64,000 nucleotides of DNA from the NCBI RefSeq assembly GCF_000269985.1, contig NC_016109.1, positions 5,766,001-5,830,000 on the forward strand. Reading direction: 5' to 3'. Of the stretch, positions 50,526 to 58,145 are shown in pieces (the stretch's first letter is position 1; every line of letters starts with the position of its first letter). The notes below the pieces were generated by a model. The model was not told the origin of the DNA and ran no database searches. It saw only the letters and a program-made list of their open reading frames with translations. A program made the translations under genes and the position numbers. This DNA comes from Kitasatospora setae KM-6054. GTDB lineage: Bacteria; Actinomycetota; Actinomycetes; Streptomycetales; Streptomycetaceae.

Positions 50526-50878
50526 CGACCCGAGCTGCGGCGGGTCCGCAGTGCCATGAGGGCGACTTCGTCTGCTGCCAGGTCAGCCAAGGCATCCACG
50601 ATCCGACCGAGCCGAGCGGCCTGCGCGGGGTGAGGGTGCCTTCGGAGCAGATGCTCCTCGGTGTCAGCCGCCATGCCGACGTGCCGCATGGCGGTCTGGG
50701 CCACAAAGCTCGCCTCTTCGACCCAGGCAGCTGATGCGGTGGCTTGCGCGCGTGCCTCAGCCATAGAGGCAGCAGTTTCGGCCCGCAGCTCCTTCAGGTG
50801 GCGGGCCAGACCCCAGCCCGCTCGGCTGAACGGCGAAGGGGTATTGCCTCGAAGCTGAGGCAGACGGTCTGCGGACAT
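50522..50878 (-). CDS. First gene of transfer operon 2, helical protein
   Basis: A 118-residue alanine-rich helical protein (RHLKELRAETAASMAEARAQ) starting at ATG 50878 behind GAAGGAGGG. It leads the run of seven coupled minus-strand genes down to 46673. No recognised domain; a structural role in the transfer machinery is likely from position. Confidence 0.65.
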   Translation of the reverse strand: MSADRLPQLRGNTPSPFSRAGWGLARHLKELRAETAASMAEARAQATASAAWVEEASFVAQTAMRHVGMAADTEEHLLRRHPHPAQAARLGRIVDALADLAADEVALMALRTRRSSGR

Positions 50879-51361
50879 GAAAATGCCCTCCTTCTCCCAC
50901 CAGGAAGCAGGCAGCCCACGAGGGCACCTGGTGAACTTCAAGTGAGATAGGAGGGGAAAGCGATCTTGTTAAGAGGCGCCCATCAGGGCGGACTGAAACC
51001 GTAGACGAATGACACGGCTGGGGCAAGGGGTGGCCTCAAGATCTTTTCGGGTCTGGCCGCCCTGCGGGCCCGCGGGTCAATCGATGACTGTATGGCTAAA
51101 CTTTGGCCGCGCGAGATTTGTAAAGTCGTAGCCCATGGCGCGGGAATAAAACCCTTGACGACGTAGGAATTTTTTGATATAAAAGCCCTATCCCTTTCGG
51201 ATATCTCGACAAACTACATTGGGGCTGGCCTAGGCGGTCAGTCCTGGCGGAAAATTGAAGACGGCATTGGCTGTCCGTCACCTCCATGGCTAGCTGCAAT
51301 ACCGTGTCGAGGCGGGCAGTTGAAGTGGTCTGTGGCGTTTACTTATGCTCGCAAGAGCACC
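50879..51361. other. AT-rich region upstream of transfer operon 2
   Basis: About 480 bases without a supported gene, AT-rich by the standards of this genome. It should contain the promoter of the transfer operon and is a candidate location for an origin of transfer. A plus-strand transcript ending at the terminator at 51362 could be an untranslated RNA. Confidence 0.35.
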
Positions 51362-51397
51362 AAGCCCACACCCTCCGGGGTGTGGGCTTCCTACTTT
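51362..51397 (+). terminator. Intrinsic terminator with no gene upstream
   Basis: AAGCCCACACCC (51362-51373) pairs perfectly with GGGTGTGGGCTT (51378-51389) around TCCG, followed by CCTACTTTT. The T-rich side is on the plus strand, yet the 480 bases upstream on that strand carry no gene. Read on the minus strand it lies after the 51404-52678 gene, without a T tract. Confidence 0.75.
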
Positions 51398-51403
51398 TCC
51401 GGG

Positions 51404-52678
51404 TTAGGGCCTAAGCCAATCCTTGTCCGGCTTTGTCAATAGGCGCGCATTATTATATGCCTGATCGAGAGTGAGTGCGGTGGCTACGTCATAGTACGGA
51501 TTTCCGGAATCATCGAAGCAGTGGCTAGCGACCGCTGCTAGGTCGGCACTCTTTCCGTCCAGTAGATATAGGGGGAGTAGTAGTTGAAGTTGTCCGCAAT
51601 AGTATTGCGGTACGGCAACCTTGTAGTTCCGCTCCACCCTCCTCATCGTCTTGACCCACATGGCTTCCAAGTAGGAGACGGCCTCTTCGCGCGCCTGCTG
51701 GAGAGGCTTATCTCTCCAGATGTACTCCGGGAATCGCTTCAGGTTGTCCTTTACTATGTGTTCTTTGTCTAGCGATCGTCGGCGATCTGGATAAAAGAGA
51801 AGATCGGTTAGGTCGGTGTAGTAGGTGGCCTGTATGGGAGGAGAGCCGCCGAACGCGCGACGGAAAGGCCCATCGGACTCTTGAAAGAATCCCTCTAGTT
51901 TCCAGTCTGGCCTGTGTACATCCAAGCTGGGAGCTGCAGGCGAATCGTTCAGCCTGAACATTGCATAGATGGGTGTGTAGTACTCCGTCTCAAGGCCGGT
52001 ATTGAAGGCGGCTAGTTGATTCTCGCCCTGACCGGAAATTGCGAATGTATGCGCACCGTAGGCCGCTTCTTCTTCTAGCTGTTTGAAAGTGTACTTGAGA
52101 TAGCTCTTCAGGACCGGGTATTTTTGATGGCTCGGGTGGACTGAGTAATTCCAGTCGCCCTCCTCTTGCGCGGCTATCCTTCTAAGTGCTGCGAGCCAAT
52201 CGGATTCTTTTCCCATCACGGCCCATCGGTAAAGTCGACTTGTCGCGTGCAGGCGTTTTACCGCTGTGGCGAAGTTTGATTTACGCTTGAACTCGACGCG
52301 CTCCCCTGCCTCTAGGGTTTTCTCGTGCATCTTTGCGCCCATTATGCTGTCCCGCTCGACCATAACAGGATCAGTGCTTCCATCCGCCAGAATATAGCCA
52401 TTTCCCTCAAGGTGACTGAAATCTACTACTTCGCCGCGTTCGCGTCCATTGCTGGGAATGAGCGACTGGACTTGTATGGCTTTTCGGAGGCCGCTGGGGG
52501 TTTCCTGTATTTCAAATTCGACTCTCTCTGTTGGGACAAGAGTCTCATATCTCGGGTCCGCGATGGAGGATCGATAAACGATTGCATCGAACTCTTCGCC
52601 ATCTGGAAGATTTGACCTAATGAAGCCCCGTTCGTGGGCAGGTTCAAACCACTTCACAACACCATGGAATGGCGACAT
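51404..52678 (-). CDS. Two cold-shock-like domains fused to DUF3825
   Basis: The 424-residue protein begins with two OB/cold-shock-like units (GVVKWFEPAHERGFI at residues 6-20, and GEVVDFSHLEGNGYI about 85 residues later). A DUF3825-type region follows (DWNYSVHPSHQKYPVLKSYL, ETEYYTPIYAMF). Cold-shock folds bind single-stranded RNA or DNA; DUF3825 proteins are seen in predicted RNA-targeting conflict systems. AAGGAGG precedes ATG 52678. Low-GC codon use sets it apart from neighbours. Function is not established. Confidence 0.72.
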   Translation of the reverse strand: MSPFHGVVKWFEPAHERGFIRSNLPDGEEFDAIVYRSSIADPRYETLVPTERVEFEIQETPSGLRKAIQVQSLIPSNGRERGEVVDFSHLEGNGYILADGSTDPVMVERDSIMGAKMHEKTLEAGERVEFKRKSNFATAVKRLHATSRLYRWAVMGKESDWLAALRRIAAQEEGDWNYSVHPSHQKYPVLKSYLKYTFKQLEEEAAYGAHTFAISGQGENQLAAFNTGLETEYYTPIYAMFRLNDSPAAPSLDVHRPDWKLEGFFQESDGPFRRAFGGSPPIQATYYTDLTDLLFYPDRRRSLDKEHIVKDNLKRFPEYIWRDKPLQQAREEAVSYLEAMWVKTMRRVERNYKVAVPQYYCGQLQLLLPLYLLDGKSADLAAVASHCFDDSGNPYYDVATALTLDQAYNNARLLTKPDKDWLRP

Positions 52679-52765
52679 CAGCGAGCCTCCTTGGGCGGCC
52701 AACTGCTCCATCTTCCGACGCTACGCCGTGATCCAAACTGCTACCACCTGGGCCAACTGGGTCAG

Positions 52766-52895
52766 TGCTTCTACTCGATCTGGACGAACTCGGGGGGCGA
52801 TGCGGAAGCCACGCCAGCTCTTCGACCCGGGGCACGATGACGACCTTCTCAGCCGTCGGCCCATGAGCTTCTGGCACCAGCAGCAGCCGGGCTGA
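52766..52895 (-). pseudogene. Remnant of a serine-integrase C-terminus
   Basis: This stretch matches the 3' end of the integrase gene at 55742-55880 base for base over several blocks (for example ACGAACTCGG, ATGACGACCTTCTC, CTTCTGGC). On the minus strand AEKVVIVP lies in one frame and GSKSWRGFRI in another, against EKVVIVPGGRPGSKTWRGFR in the intact integrase. Only the last 40-odd codons remain, with small insertions and deletions. Confidence 0.8.
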
Positions 52896-53032
52896 GGCCA
52901 TGCAGGAGCAGCCTCTTGGCGGGCTGACGAGCCCGGAGCGGCCGTTCGACGCGATAGGTCGATCAACCCTTGGCCGGCGAGCCGGCACCCGACAGCGTCG
53001 TCATTGGACAGATGAACTTCATGCCGAGACGG

Positions 53033-54247
53033 TTACTCGGCGTGCTCGATCTTCGCAGCGGAGGCCCGGGCCGTGGCCAGGTCCTTCCAGATCTCGCTGG
53101 ACAGCTCGAAGTTGCCGGACTGGCGCGCCTGGGTGGCGAGCTGCTCAAGCTCGGTTGCGGCTGTTGCGTCGCCGTTGAGGAGCCGCAGTTGGAGTTCCAA
53201 CGAGCAGTGACGCATGCGGTCGCGGAACGCTAGATCGTCGATGTGGGGCTGGACTTCCCGGCACAGCGCGGCGGCGGTCTCGTAGTCGCCTTGGAGGAAA
53301 GCGTGTCGGGCCTTCAGAGAGCCGAGTTCGCTGCGGTGCCGAGGCAGGCCGATGAGTGCTACCGCGGCCTCGGCTTCGCCAAGGAGAAGGCCGGCGCTGT
53401 CCAGGCCTTCCGGGGGGTTCATCAGGTACAGGCGGGACGCTGCCAGTCGTAGGCGCATCCAGGTGTGGAGGTCGTCGCCGCTGTTGAGTAGCTTTATTGC
53501 CTGGCTGAGTGCCTGTGCGCTCTCGGTGAAGTGCCCCTGGTAGCTCCGTTCGACCGCCGTCGTCCAGAGCGTTTCGACGCGAAGCTTGACCGGGAGGTGC
53601 GGCAGGAGATCTTGAAGTTCGCCAGAGTGCTGAGCAGCGGCAGAGAAGCGACCTGTCTCCGTCTCGATGGAGACGAGTGCCAACAGGATGGAAGCCTGGT
53701 CGGCTGGCGAGACATCTGGCATGAGCGGCAATGCACTCTGTGCGATGTCATAGGCGCGCTCTGCATCGCCCGTCGTGCGTAGATATCGGGCGAGGCGGGC
53801 CAGGGCCTGTGCGCGCAGGACGGGCTGCCCCACCTCTTCGGCGAGTGCGACGAGGCAGTTGAGCAAGTCTCCGTGGTCGGGGGTGTTCAGGTCGGCCAGC
53901 ATCCACAGTGCCTGCCAGCGCAGGGTGGGGTCTGCTCCAGGTTCGCGGTCGAGGGCATCCTTGACTTGCTCGACTGCACGGGCTGGGTCGGCAGTGGAAG
54001 CGGCCATCGCCAGTGCCTCAGCCAATGTAGGGGTGCCACCGGGCTTCAGTTCAGAGACATCGACGCCAAGACGTTCTGCCAGGTACGCGATTGCACGATC
54101 CGTGGGCGGCCGGGTTCCTGACTCCAGTCGGGAGACATAGGGCTTGGACATCCCATCGCCCGCCAGCTGAGCCTGCGTCAGGCCGCGAGCCTCTCTGAGC
54201 AGGCGCAACCGCCGGCCGAACTCGGGTTGGCTGATCGTTGCCTCCAT
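53033..54247 (-). CDS. Xre-family regulator with TPR domain
   Basis: The 404-residue protein has a clean helix-turn-helix (ARGLTQAQLAGDGMSKPYVS at about residues 20-39) and about 330 residues of TPR-like helices. This layout matches peptide-sensing regulators (RNPP/Rap-like architecture) as well as many streptomycete Xre-TPR proteins. Directly upstream on the same strand is a 43-residue exported peptide gene. ATG 54247 is preferred over 54259. It may control the divergent gene at 54677 or the nearby integrase. Confidence 0.85.
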   Translation of the reverse strand: MEATISQPEFGRRLRLLREARGLTQAQLAGDGMSKPYVSRLESGTRPPTDRAIAYLAERLGVDVSELKPGGTPTLAEALAMAASTADPARAVEQVKDALDREPGADPTLRWQALWMLADLNTPDHGDLLNCLVALAEEVGQPVLRAQALARLARYLRTTGDAERAYDIAQSALPLMPDVSPADQASILLALVSIETETGRFSAAAQHSGELQDLLPHLPVKLRVETLWTTAVERSYQGHFTESAQALSQAIKLLNSGDDLHTWMRLRLAASRLYLMNPPEGLDSAGLLLGEAEAAVALIGLPRHRSELGSLKARHAFLQGDYETAAALCREVQPHIDDLAFRDRMRHCSLELQLRLLNGDATAATELEQLATQARQSGNFELSSEIWKDLATARASAAKIEHAE

Positions 54248-54329
54248 GCGCGGAAGCATAACGACTTGAACAGGTCGACCCGAGCCCGTGCGCGGACGTC
54301 TTCCGAATTCCCGTGGTCGGCGGATGCCG

Positions 54330-54461
54330 CTACGGCCAGGTGATCTCGGTGTTCGCCAGTACCGAGCGCGGCTGCGGTCCGAGACCGTCCGTGTGGGACA
54401 GCCCAGCGGCTACACCCAGGACCACCACCAGTCCAATCATGATGCGGTGCGCGAGCTTCAT
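54330..54461 (-). CDS. 43-residue exported peptide precursor
   Basis: The peptide has a textbook signal sequence (MKLAHRIMIGLVVVLGVAAG) followed by only 23 residues ending in SVLANTEITWP. AAGGAG precedes the ATG at 54461. It is encoded 82 bases upstream of an Xre-TPR gene in the same orientation. A secreted signalling peptide for that regulator is plausible; a small cell-surface peptide is the alternative. Confidence 0.6.
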   Translation of the reverse strand: MKLAHRIMIGLVVVLGVAAGLSHTDGLGPQPRSVLANTEITWP

Positions 54462-54676
54462 TGAGTCTCCTTGGGACACGTAAAAGGGCGCGCCAGCGCT
54501 GGAGAGACAGGTGGGCGCGTCCGGCCCGAAGCGGGGCTGTCGGGCGCGACGGAGGTGATCACTCCGCCTCGGCGAGACCGAAGGTATCTCAGTGCCAGAT
54601 CCTTGGCAATTGGTTGCCAAGAGGCCGGTACTATGATGGCAACCGTGAGTGTTCCGCCTCAGTCTTGGGGAGAGAC

Positions 54677-55705
54677 ATGGTCAAGATCGCGTGGTACCCA
54701 CCCGTTGCCGACACCGACCTCGACCGGCTACAGGCCTACCTGGCACCACGGGCAGCGGCGGAGGGTTTGCCGATGGCGTACCTCAGCGGGCCGTCCGCTG
54801 CCGGGCTGGGGCCCGCCGCATCGGACCTGCATGTCAACCTGGTGGTTCATGAGCGGGTGCACATGCAGGCGTGGCAGTCCTGGCAGGTCGCTGGCCGGAC
54901 GGTCACGGCCTCGTACCTGGAGTTCAACGAACTCAGGGGTTCGGTGGAGCGCGCATGCACACCGAACCTGGCGCCCAGCCTCCAGGCCGATGAGGCGCGG
55001 CTTCTCGCCCATCTGCTGCTTGGGCGGCTGGTTCTGGACGATGGGGCGTTGCGAGTGCTGATCGACAACCTGCACCGGAACGCGGATGCGGTGGTTGGGG
55101 CCTATGTCGCACCGCTGGCGGCTCGAACCAGGATGCGAGCATCCGAGGCCTTCGACCTGCTCGCTTGTGGCGACGAGGCCTCGGCGCAGTGGGCGGCCGA
55201 AAGCGCGGTCCTTGCGGCGGCGGATGCGCTGGTCACTTCCCGAGGAGATCTCTATCCCGGCACTGCGTGGCTCAGGGCGCGCTGGGACCGGACGTTCAGC
55301 AGCCCGTTCCCTCAGGTTCCGTCCAGGGAGATGACCGCTCACCCCCGGGCCTTCGTCGACAGTCTTGCGATCCATCAGGATCTACTTGTGCAGGCTTTGA
55401 CAGGCTACGACTACCCGCTCCAACGGTTCGTTTCACCCGGGGAGTTTGCGCGTGACCCGTACTCCGCCGTCGCGCCAGCGAAGACGAGTACCCGCATTCA
55501 CCACCGCCACGGCCGGGGCGCCATGCTGGTCGACCATGCCTCCCTCCTGCTGTACGGCATAGCGCACGGGCGGTCGCGCACCGACGCCATCGACCGCGTG
55601 ATCATGCTGCTCGCCCAGGACGGCATTCGGGTGAGTTTCAGCGAACTGGAGAGGAAGCTCAACCAGCTCATCGAGGGCGAGCTGCTCAGGGTCAGGTCTG
55701 CGTGA
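54677..55705 (+). CDS. Hypothetical protein next to the integrase
   Basis: A 342-residue protein of unknown family. The N-terminus (MVKIAWYPPVADTDLDRLQA) is followed by a helical domain with many alanines, and a C-terminal part contains RTDAIDRVIMLLAQDGIRVS, winged-helix-like. GGGGAGAG precedes the ATG. It is divergent from the peptide gene, so a shared control region of about 215 bases lies between. Confidence 0.65.
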   Translation: MVKIAWYPPVADTDLDRLQAYLAPRAAAEGLPMAYLSGPSAAGLGPAASDLHVNLVVHERVHMQAWQSWQVAGRTVTASYLEFNELRGSVERACTPNLAPSLQADEARLLAHLLLGRLVLDDGALRVLIDNLHRNADAVVGAYVAPLAARTRMRASEAFDLLACGDEASAQWAAESAVLAAADALVTSRGDLYPGTAWLRARWDRTFSSPFPQVPSREMTAHPRAFVDSLAIHQDLLVQALTGYDYPLQRFVSPGEFARDPYSAVAPAKTSTRIHHRHGRGAMLVDHASLLLYGIAHGRSRTDAIDRVIMLLAQDGIRVSFSELERKLNQLIEGELLRVRSA

Positions 55706-55740
55706 GGTCGGTGGTTCCTGCTTGAGCAGGTGTTGCTGAT

Positions 55741-57234
55741 CTACGCCTTCCACTCGATCCGCACGAACTCGGGGTCGAACCGGAAGCCGCGCCAGGTCTT
55801 CGAGCCGGGCCGCCCGCCGGGCACTATGACGACCTTCTCGACCACCAGGCCCACGATCTTCTGGCGCCAGGCGAGGCCAGCGGTGTCCCAGGCCTCCCGG
55901 ATGCTCTGGTTCGCCGGCACCTGTGCGAGGGCGGTCTGCTGCTGGGCCTGGGCGAGCAGTTCGCGGATCTCCTGGATGGCCGCCTCGGCGACCTGCTTGG
56001 CCAGGATGAACTGCTCCCTGGTGAGCACGCCAGTGGCGTAGTCGGTGACCAGCTGGTCGACCTTGGCCTTGCGGGCCTCGTAGGTCTTCACCAGTTCGCG
56101 GATCTGGTCTTCGTCGCCCTTCGGGGCCAGCAGTACGGCGATCTTCGGGTCATCGAAGGCGGTGAGGACGGCTTCCTTCACCAGCAACTCGACCGGCGCC
56201 GCGATCCGGAAGGTCTTGCCGCACCCGATGGTGTTGCCGTGGTTGTCCGTCCGCCGGCAGCGGTACCGGAGTACCGCGGATCGGCCGCTCTCGGCGGTCC
56301 GGCCGTTGCCGACCATCTCGCCGCCGCACCGACCGCAGTAGATCAGGCCGCCGCTGAGCAGGTACTTGCGCGTGCCGGTCTTGCCCTTCGGCCAGCCGTG
56401 CGAGCGGCTGAGCCGCCGGGCCTCCATCTGCTCCCACTGCTCGCGGGTGAGGATGGCCGGCCACTCGGCTGGGTACTCCTGGCCGTCGTACTCACGGACG
56501 CCGATGTAGCGCTTCTTCAGCAGGGTGCGCTGGAGGTTCTCGATCCGCCAGAGCTTGCCGGTGGCCGTGCGGATGCCGCGGGCGTTGAAGTCACAGACCA
56601 GATCACGGCAGCTCTCGCCGATGATGAAACGTTCCGCCGCTTCGCGGATGACCTCGGCTTCCGATTCCCGGATGGTGAGGCCGTCCGCCTCGTAGCCGTA
56701 CGGTCGGCCGCCGCCGTGAACCTTGCCCTGCTTGGCCCGGACGGCCTGCTTCCGCTTGATCCGCTTGGAGGTGCGGGCGGACTCCAGCATCGCGTTGTTC
56801 ACCGCGTTGATGGCCGCGTGGATGCCCTCAGCGGTGCTGAGGTCGTACGAGATGCCGTCGGTGGTGATCAGCAGGCGGAGCTTGGTCGTCTCGGCGAGCC
56901 GGATGACGTCGAGCAGTTCCTCCATGCGCCGGTAGAGCCGGGGCATCTCGGTGATGAGGATGATGTTGATCTCGCCGCGCCGGACGGCAGCGAGCATCAG
57001 CTCGTACTGGTCGCGGGGCTTCTTGCTGAACTTGCTTGCCGACACGTCGTCGTCGGGGAACACACCGACAACCGGCCAGCCCTGCTCATCGGCGAAGGCC
57101 TGGCACTCGGCGATCTGGATGTTGACGTTCTCGCTGAGCCGCTGCCGGTCCCGGGACAGCCGGGCGTAGATAGCGGTGTCGCAGAGCCGCTGGTGCGGAA
57201 CGAGGGTCGGGGACGAAACGGATAGTAGGGACAT
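55741..57234 (-). CDS. Serine integrase adjacent to attR
   Basis: The 497-residue protein has the catalytic domain with YARLSRD (nucleophile Ser27) and ITEMPRLYRR, a recombinase domain (GRPYGYEADGLTIRESEAEV), a zinc ribbon (CGRCGGEMV...CRRTDNHGNTIGCG) and a C-terminal coiled coil, all expected of a functional large serine integrase. It lies 110 bases from the attR core and reads away from it, the usual layout. No recombination directionality factor was recognised, though one of the small proteins may serve. Confidence 0.94.
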   Translation of the reverse strand: MSLLSVSSPTLVPHQRLCDTAIYARLSRDRQRLSENVNIQIAECQAFADEQGWPVVGVFPDDDVSASKFSKKPRDQYELMLAAVRRGEINIILITEMPRLYRRMEELLDVIRLAETTKLRLLITTDGISYDLSTAEGIHAAINAVNNAMLESARTSKRIKRKQAVRAKQGKVHGGGRPYGYEADGLTIRESEAEVIREAAERFIIGESCRDLVCDFNARGIRTATGKLWRIENLQRTLLKKRYIGVREYDGQEYPAEWPAILTREQWEQMEARRLSRSHGWPKGKTGTRKYLLSGGLIYCGRCGGEMVGNGRTAESGRSAVLRYRCRRTDNHGNTIGCGKTFRIAAPVELLVKEAVLTAFDDPKIAVLLAPKGDEDQIRELVKTYEARKAKVDQLVTDYATGVLTREQFILAKQVAEAAIQEIRELLAQAQQQTALAQVPANQSIREAWDTAGLAWRQKIVGLVVEKVVIVPGGRPGSKTWRGFRFDPEFVRIEWKA

Positions 57235-57321
57235 GGGGTCTCTCCCAGTGGAACATCTGGGACGCCCTTTGGGAAGACCTCATTGGTGCGCTGACCTGCG
57301 GTAACAGGTCGGCTTCTCGGG

Positions 57322-57365
57322 GGTGCACGTTCCTTCCGTGGAGGAGGCGCCCGAGTTCCCGGTCC
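57322..57365. mobile_element. attR of the comM-integrated element
   Basis: The element half is GGTGC-N5-CCTTCCGT (57322-57339) followed by GGAG, then the core GAGGCG (57344-57349) and comM sequence CCCGAG. Joined to the left end it gives GGTGC-N5-CCTTCCGT, ten central bases GGAGGAGGCG, then ACGGAAGG-N5-GCACC: a 46-bp symmetric site whose middle dinucleotide is GA. Confidence 0.85.
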
Positions 57366-58024
57366 GGGTCCTCGACGCGCTGCGCCAACCCCTGGAATCG
57401 GGGGAGGTGATGATCGCCAGGGCCGCCGGCTCGATGCGGCTGCCCGCCCGCTTCCTGCTCTGCCTGGCCGCCAACCCCTGTCCCTGCGGCCGCTATTCAC
57501 TGAGAGGAGAAGGGTGCGAATGCACACCCGTCATGGTCAACCGCTACCAAGCGCGGCTGTCCGGTCCGTTGCTGGACCGGGTCGACCTCCAGGTGCAGGT
57601 CGCCGGAGTCACCAGGGCCGAGCTGATGCAGCGAGGCGCAAAGGCCGAGAGCACGGCGACGGTCGCCGCACGTGTGCGGGAGGCCCGGGCCCGGGCCGCC
57701 GCTCGCCTCGTCGACACCCCGTGGCGGACCAACGCCGAAGTGCCCGGGCACGAACTGCGCACGCGCTGGCAGCTCGAACCCGGCTCGTTGACCGACGCCG
57801 AACGCGACCTCGACCGGGGCCTGCTCACCGCACGCGGTCTCGACCGCGTCCTGCGGGTGGCTTGGACGGTCTCCGACCTCGCGGGCCGGGACCGGCCGAA
57901 CCGGACCGACGTCCAGACCGCCCTCACCCTCCGTACCGGCGTTCAGCGGGTCACCCGCCCGACGGACCGCCGGAGTGATCACGCCCATCCCTACGCCGAC
58001 ACCGATTCGTCCAGTGAGTTCTGA
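57344..58024 (+). pseudogene. comM: comM 3' part
   Basis: These 226 codons continue the comM frame from the Walker B glutamate: EAPEFPVRVLDALRQPLESG, the zinc-like cluster NPCPCGRYSLRGEGCECTP and the C-terminal helicase-lid part. No native start remains, although a GTG in the element end at 57323 is in frame and could initiate a truncated product. The frame is otherwise open, so precise excision would restore the gene. Confidence 0.94.
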
Positions 58025-58145
58025 CCGCAGCTCACTTGTCGGAAGGTCAACGCTCAAGTGGACCACCCTCGTTCGGCGGGCGCGCCGCACCATCCGCCAC
58101 CGACCACACCGCATCGCATCGCATCGCACTGCAGGAGGAACACCC

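Larger units (their letters stand above)
10888..57343. mobile_element. 46.4-kb integrative element inserted in comM
   Basis: The boundaries are set by the split comM frame and the GAGGCG core at 10888 and 57344. Contents: a serine integrase beside attR, a second large serine recombinase, an integrase remnant, two operons pairing a replication-relaxation protein with a VirD4-like ATPase, Lsr2, Xre/ImmA regulators and many cargo genes. I see neither RepSA nor an FtsK-type TraB, so it is not a typical actinomycete AICE. It fits better as a conjugative or mobilisable integrative element, or an integrated plasmid of composite origin. Confidence 0.9.

Noticed and set aside
51096..51299. 67-codon minus-strand frame in the AT-rich region
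   Set aside because: No ribosome site and an arginine/serine mixture without pattern; more likely non-coding.
57323..57343. Start codon in the element end giving a free-standing C-terminal ComM protein
   Set aside because: A GTG in frame exists but lacks a clear ribosome site; a separate gene is not supported, so the piece is listed as a pseudogene fragment.
10888..57343. Classification as a typical actinomycete AICE
   Set aside because: No RepSA/RepAM, no FtsK-type TraB and no tyrosine integrase next to a tRNA gene were recognised; the serine integrase and VirD4-like ATPases point elsewhere.
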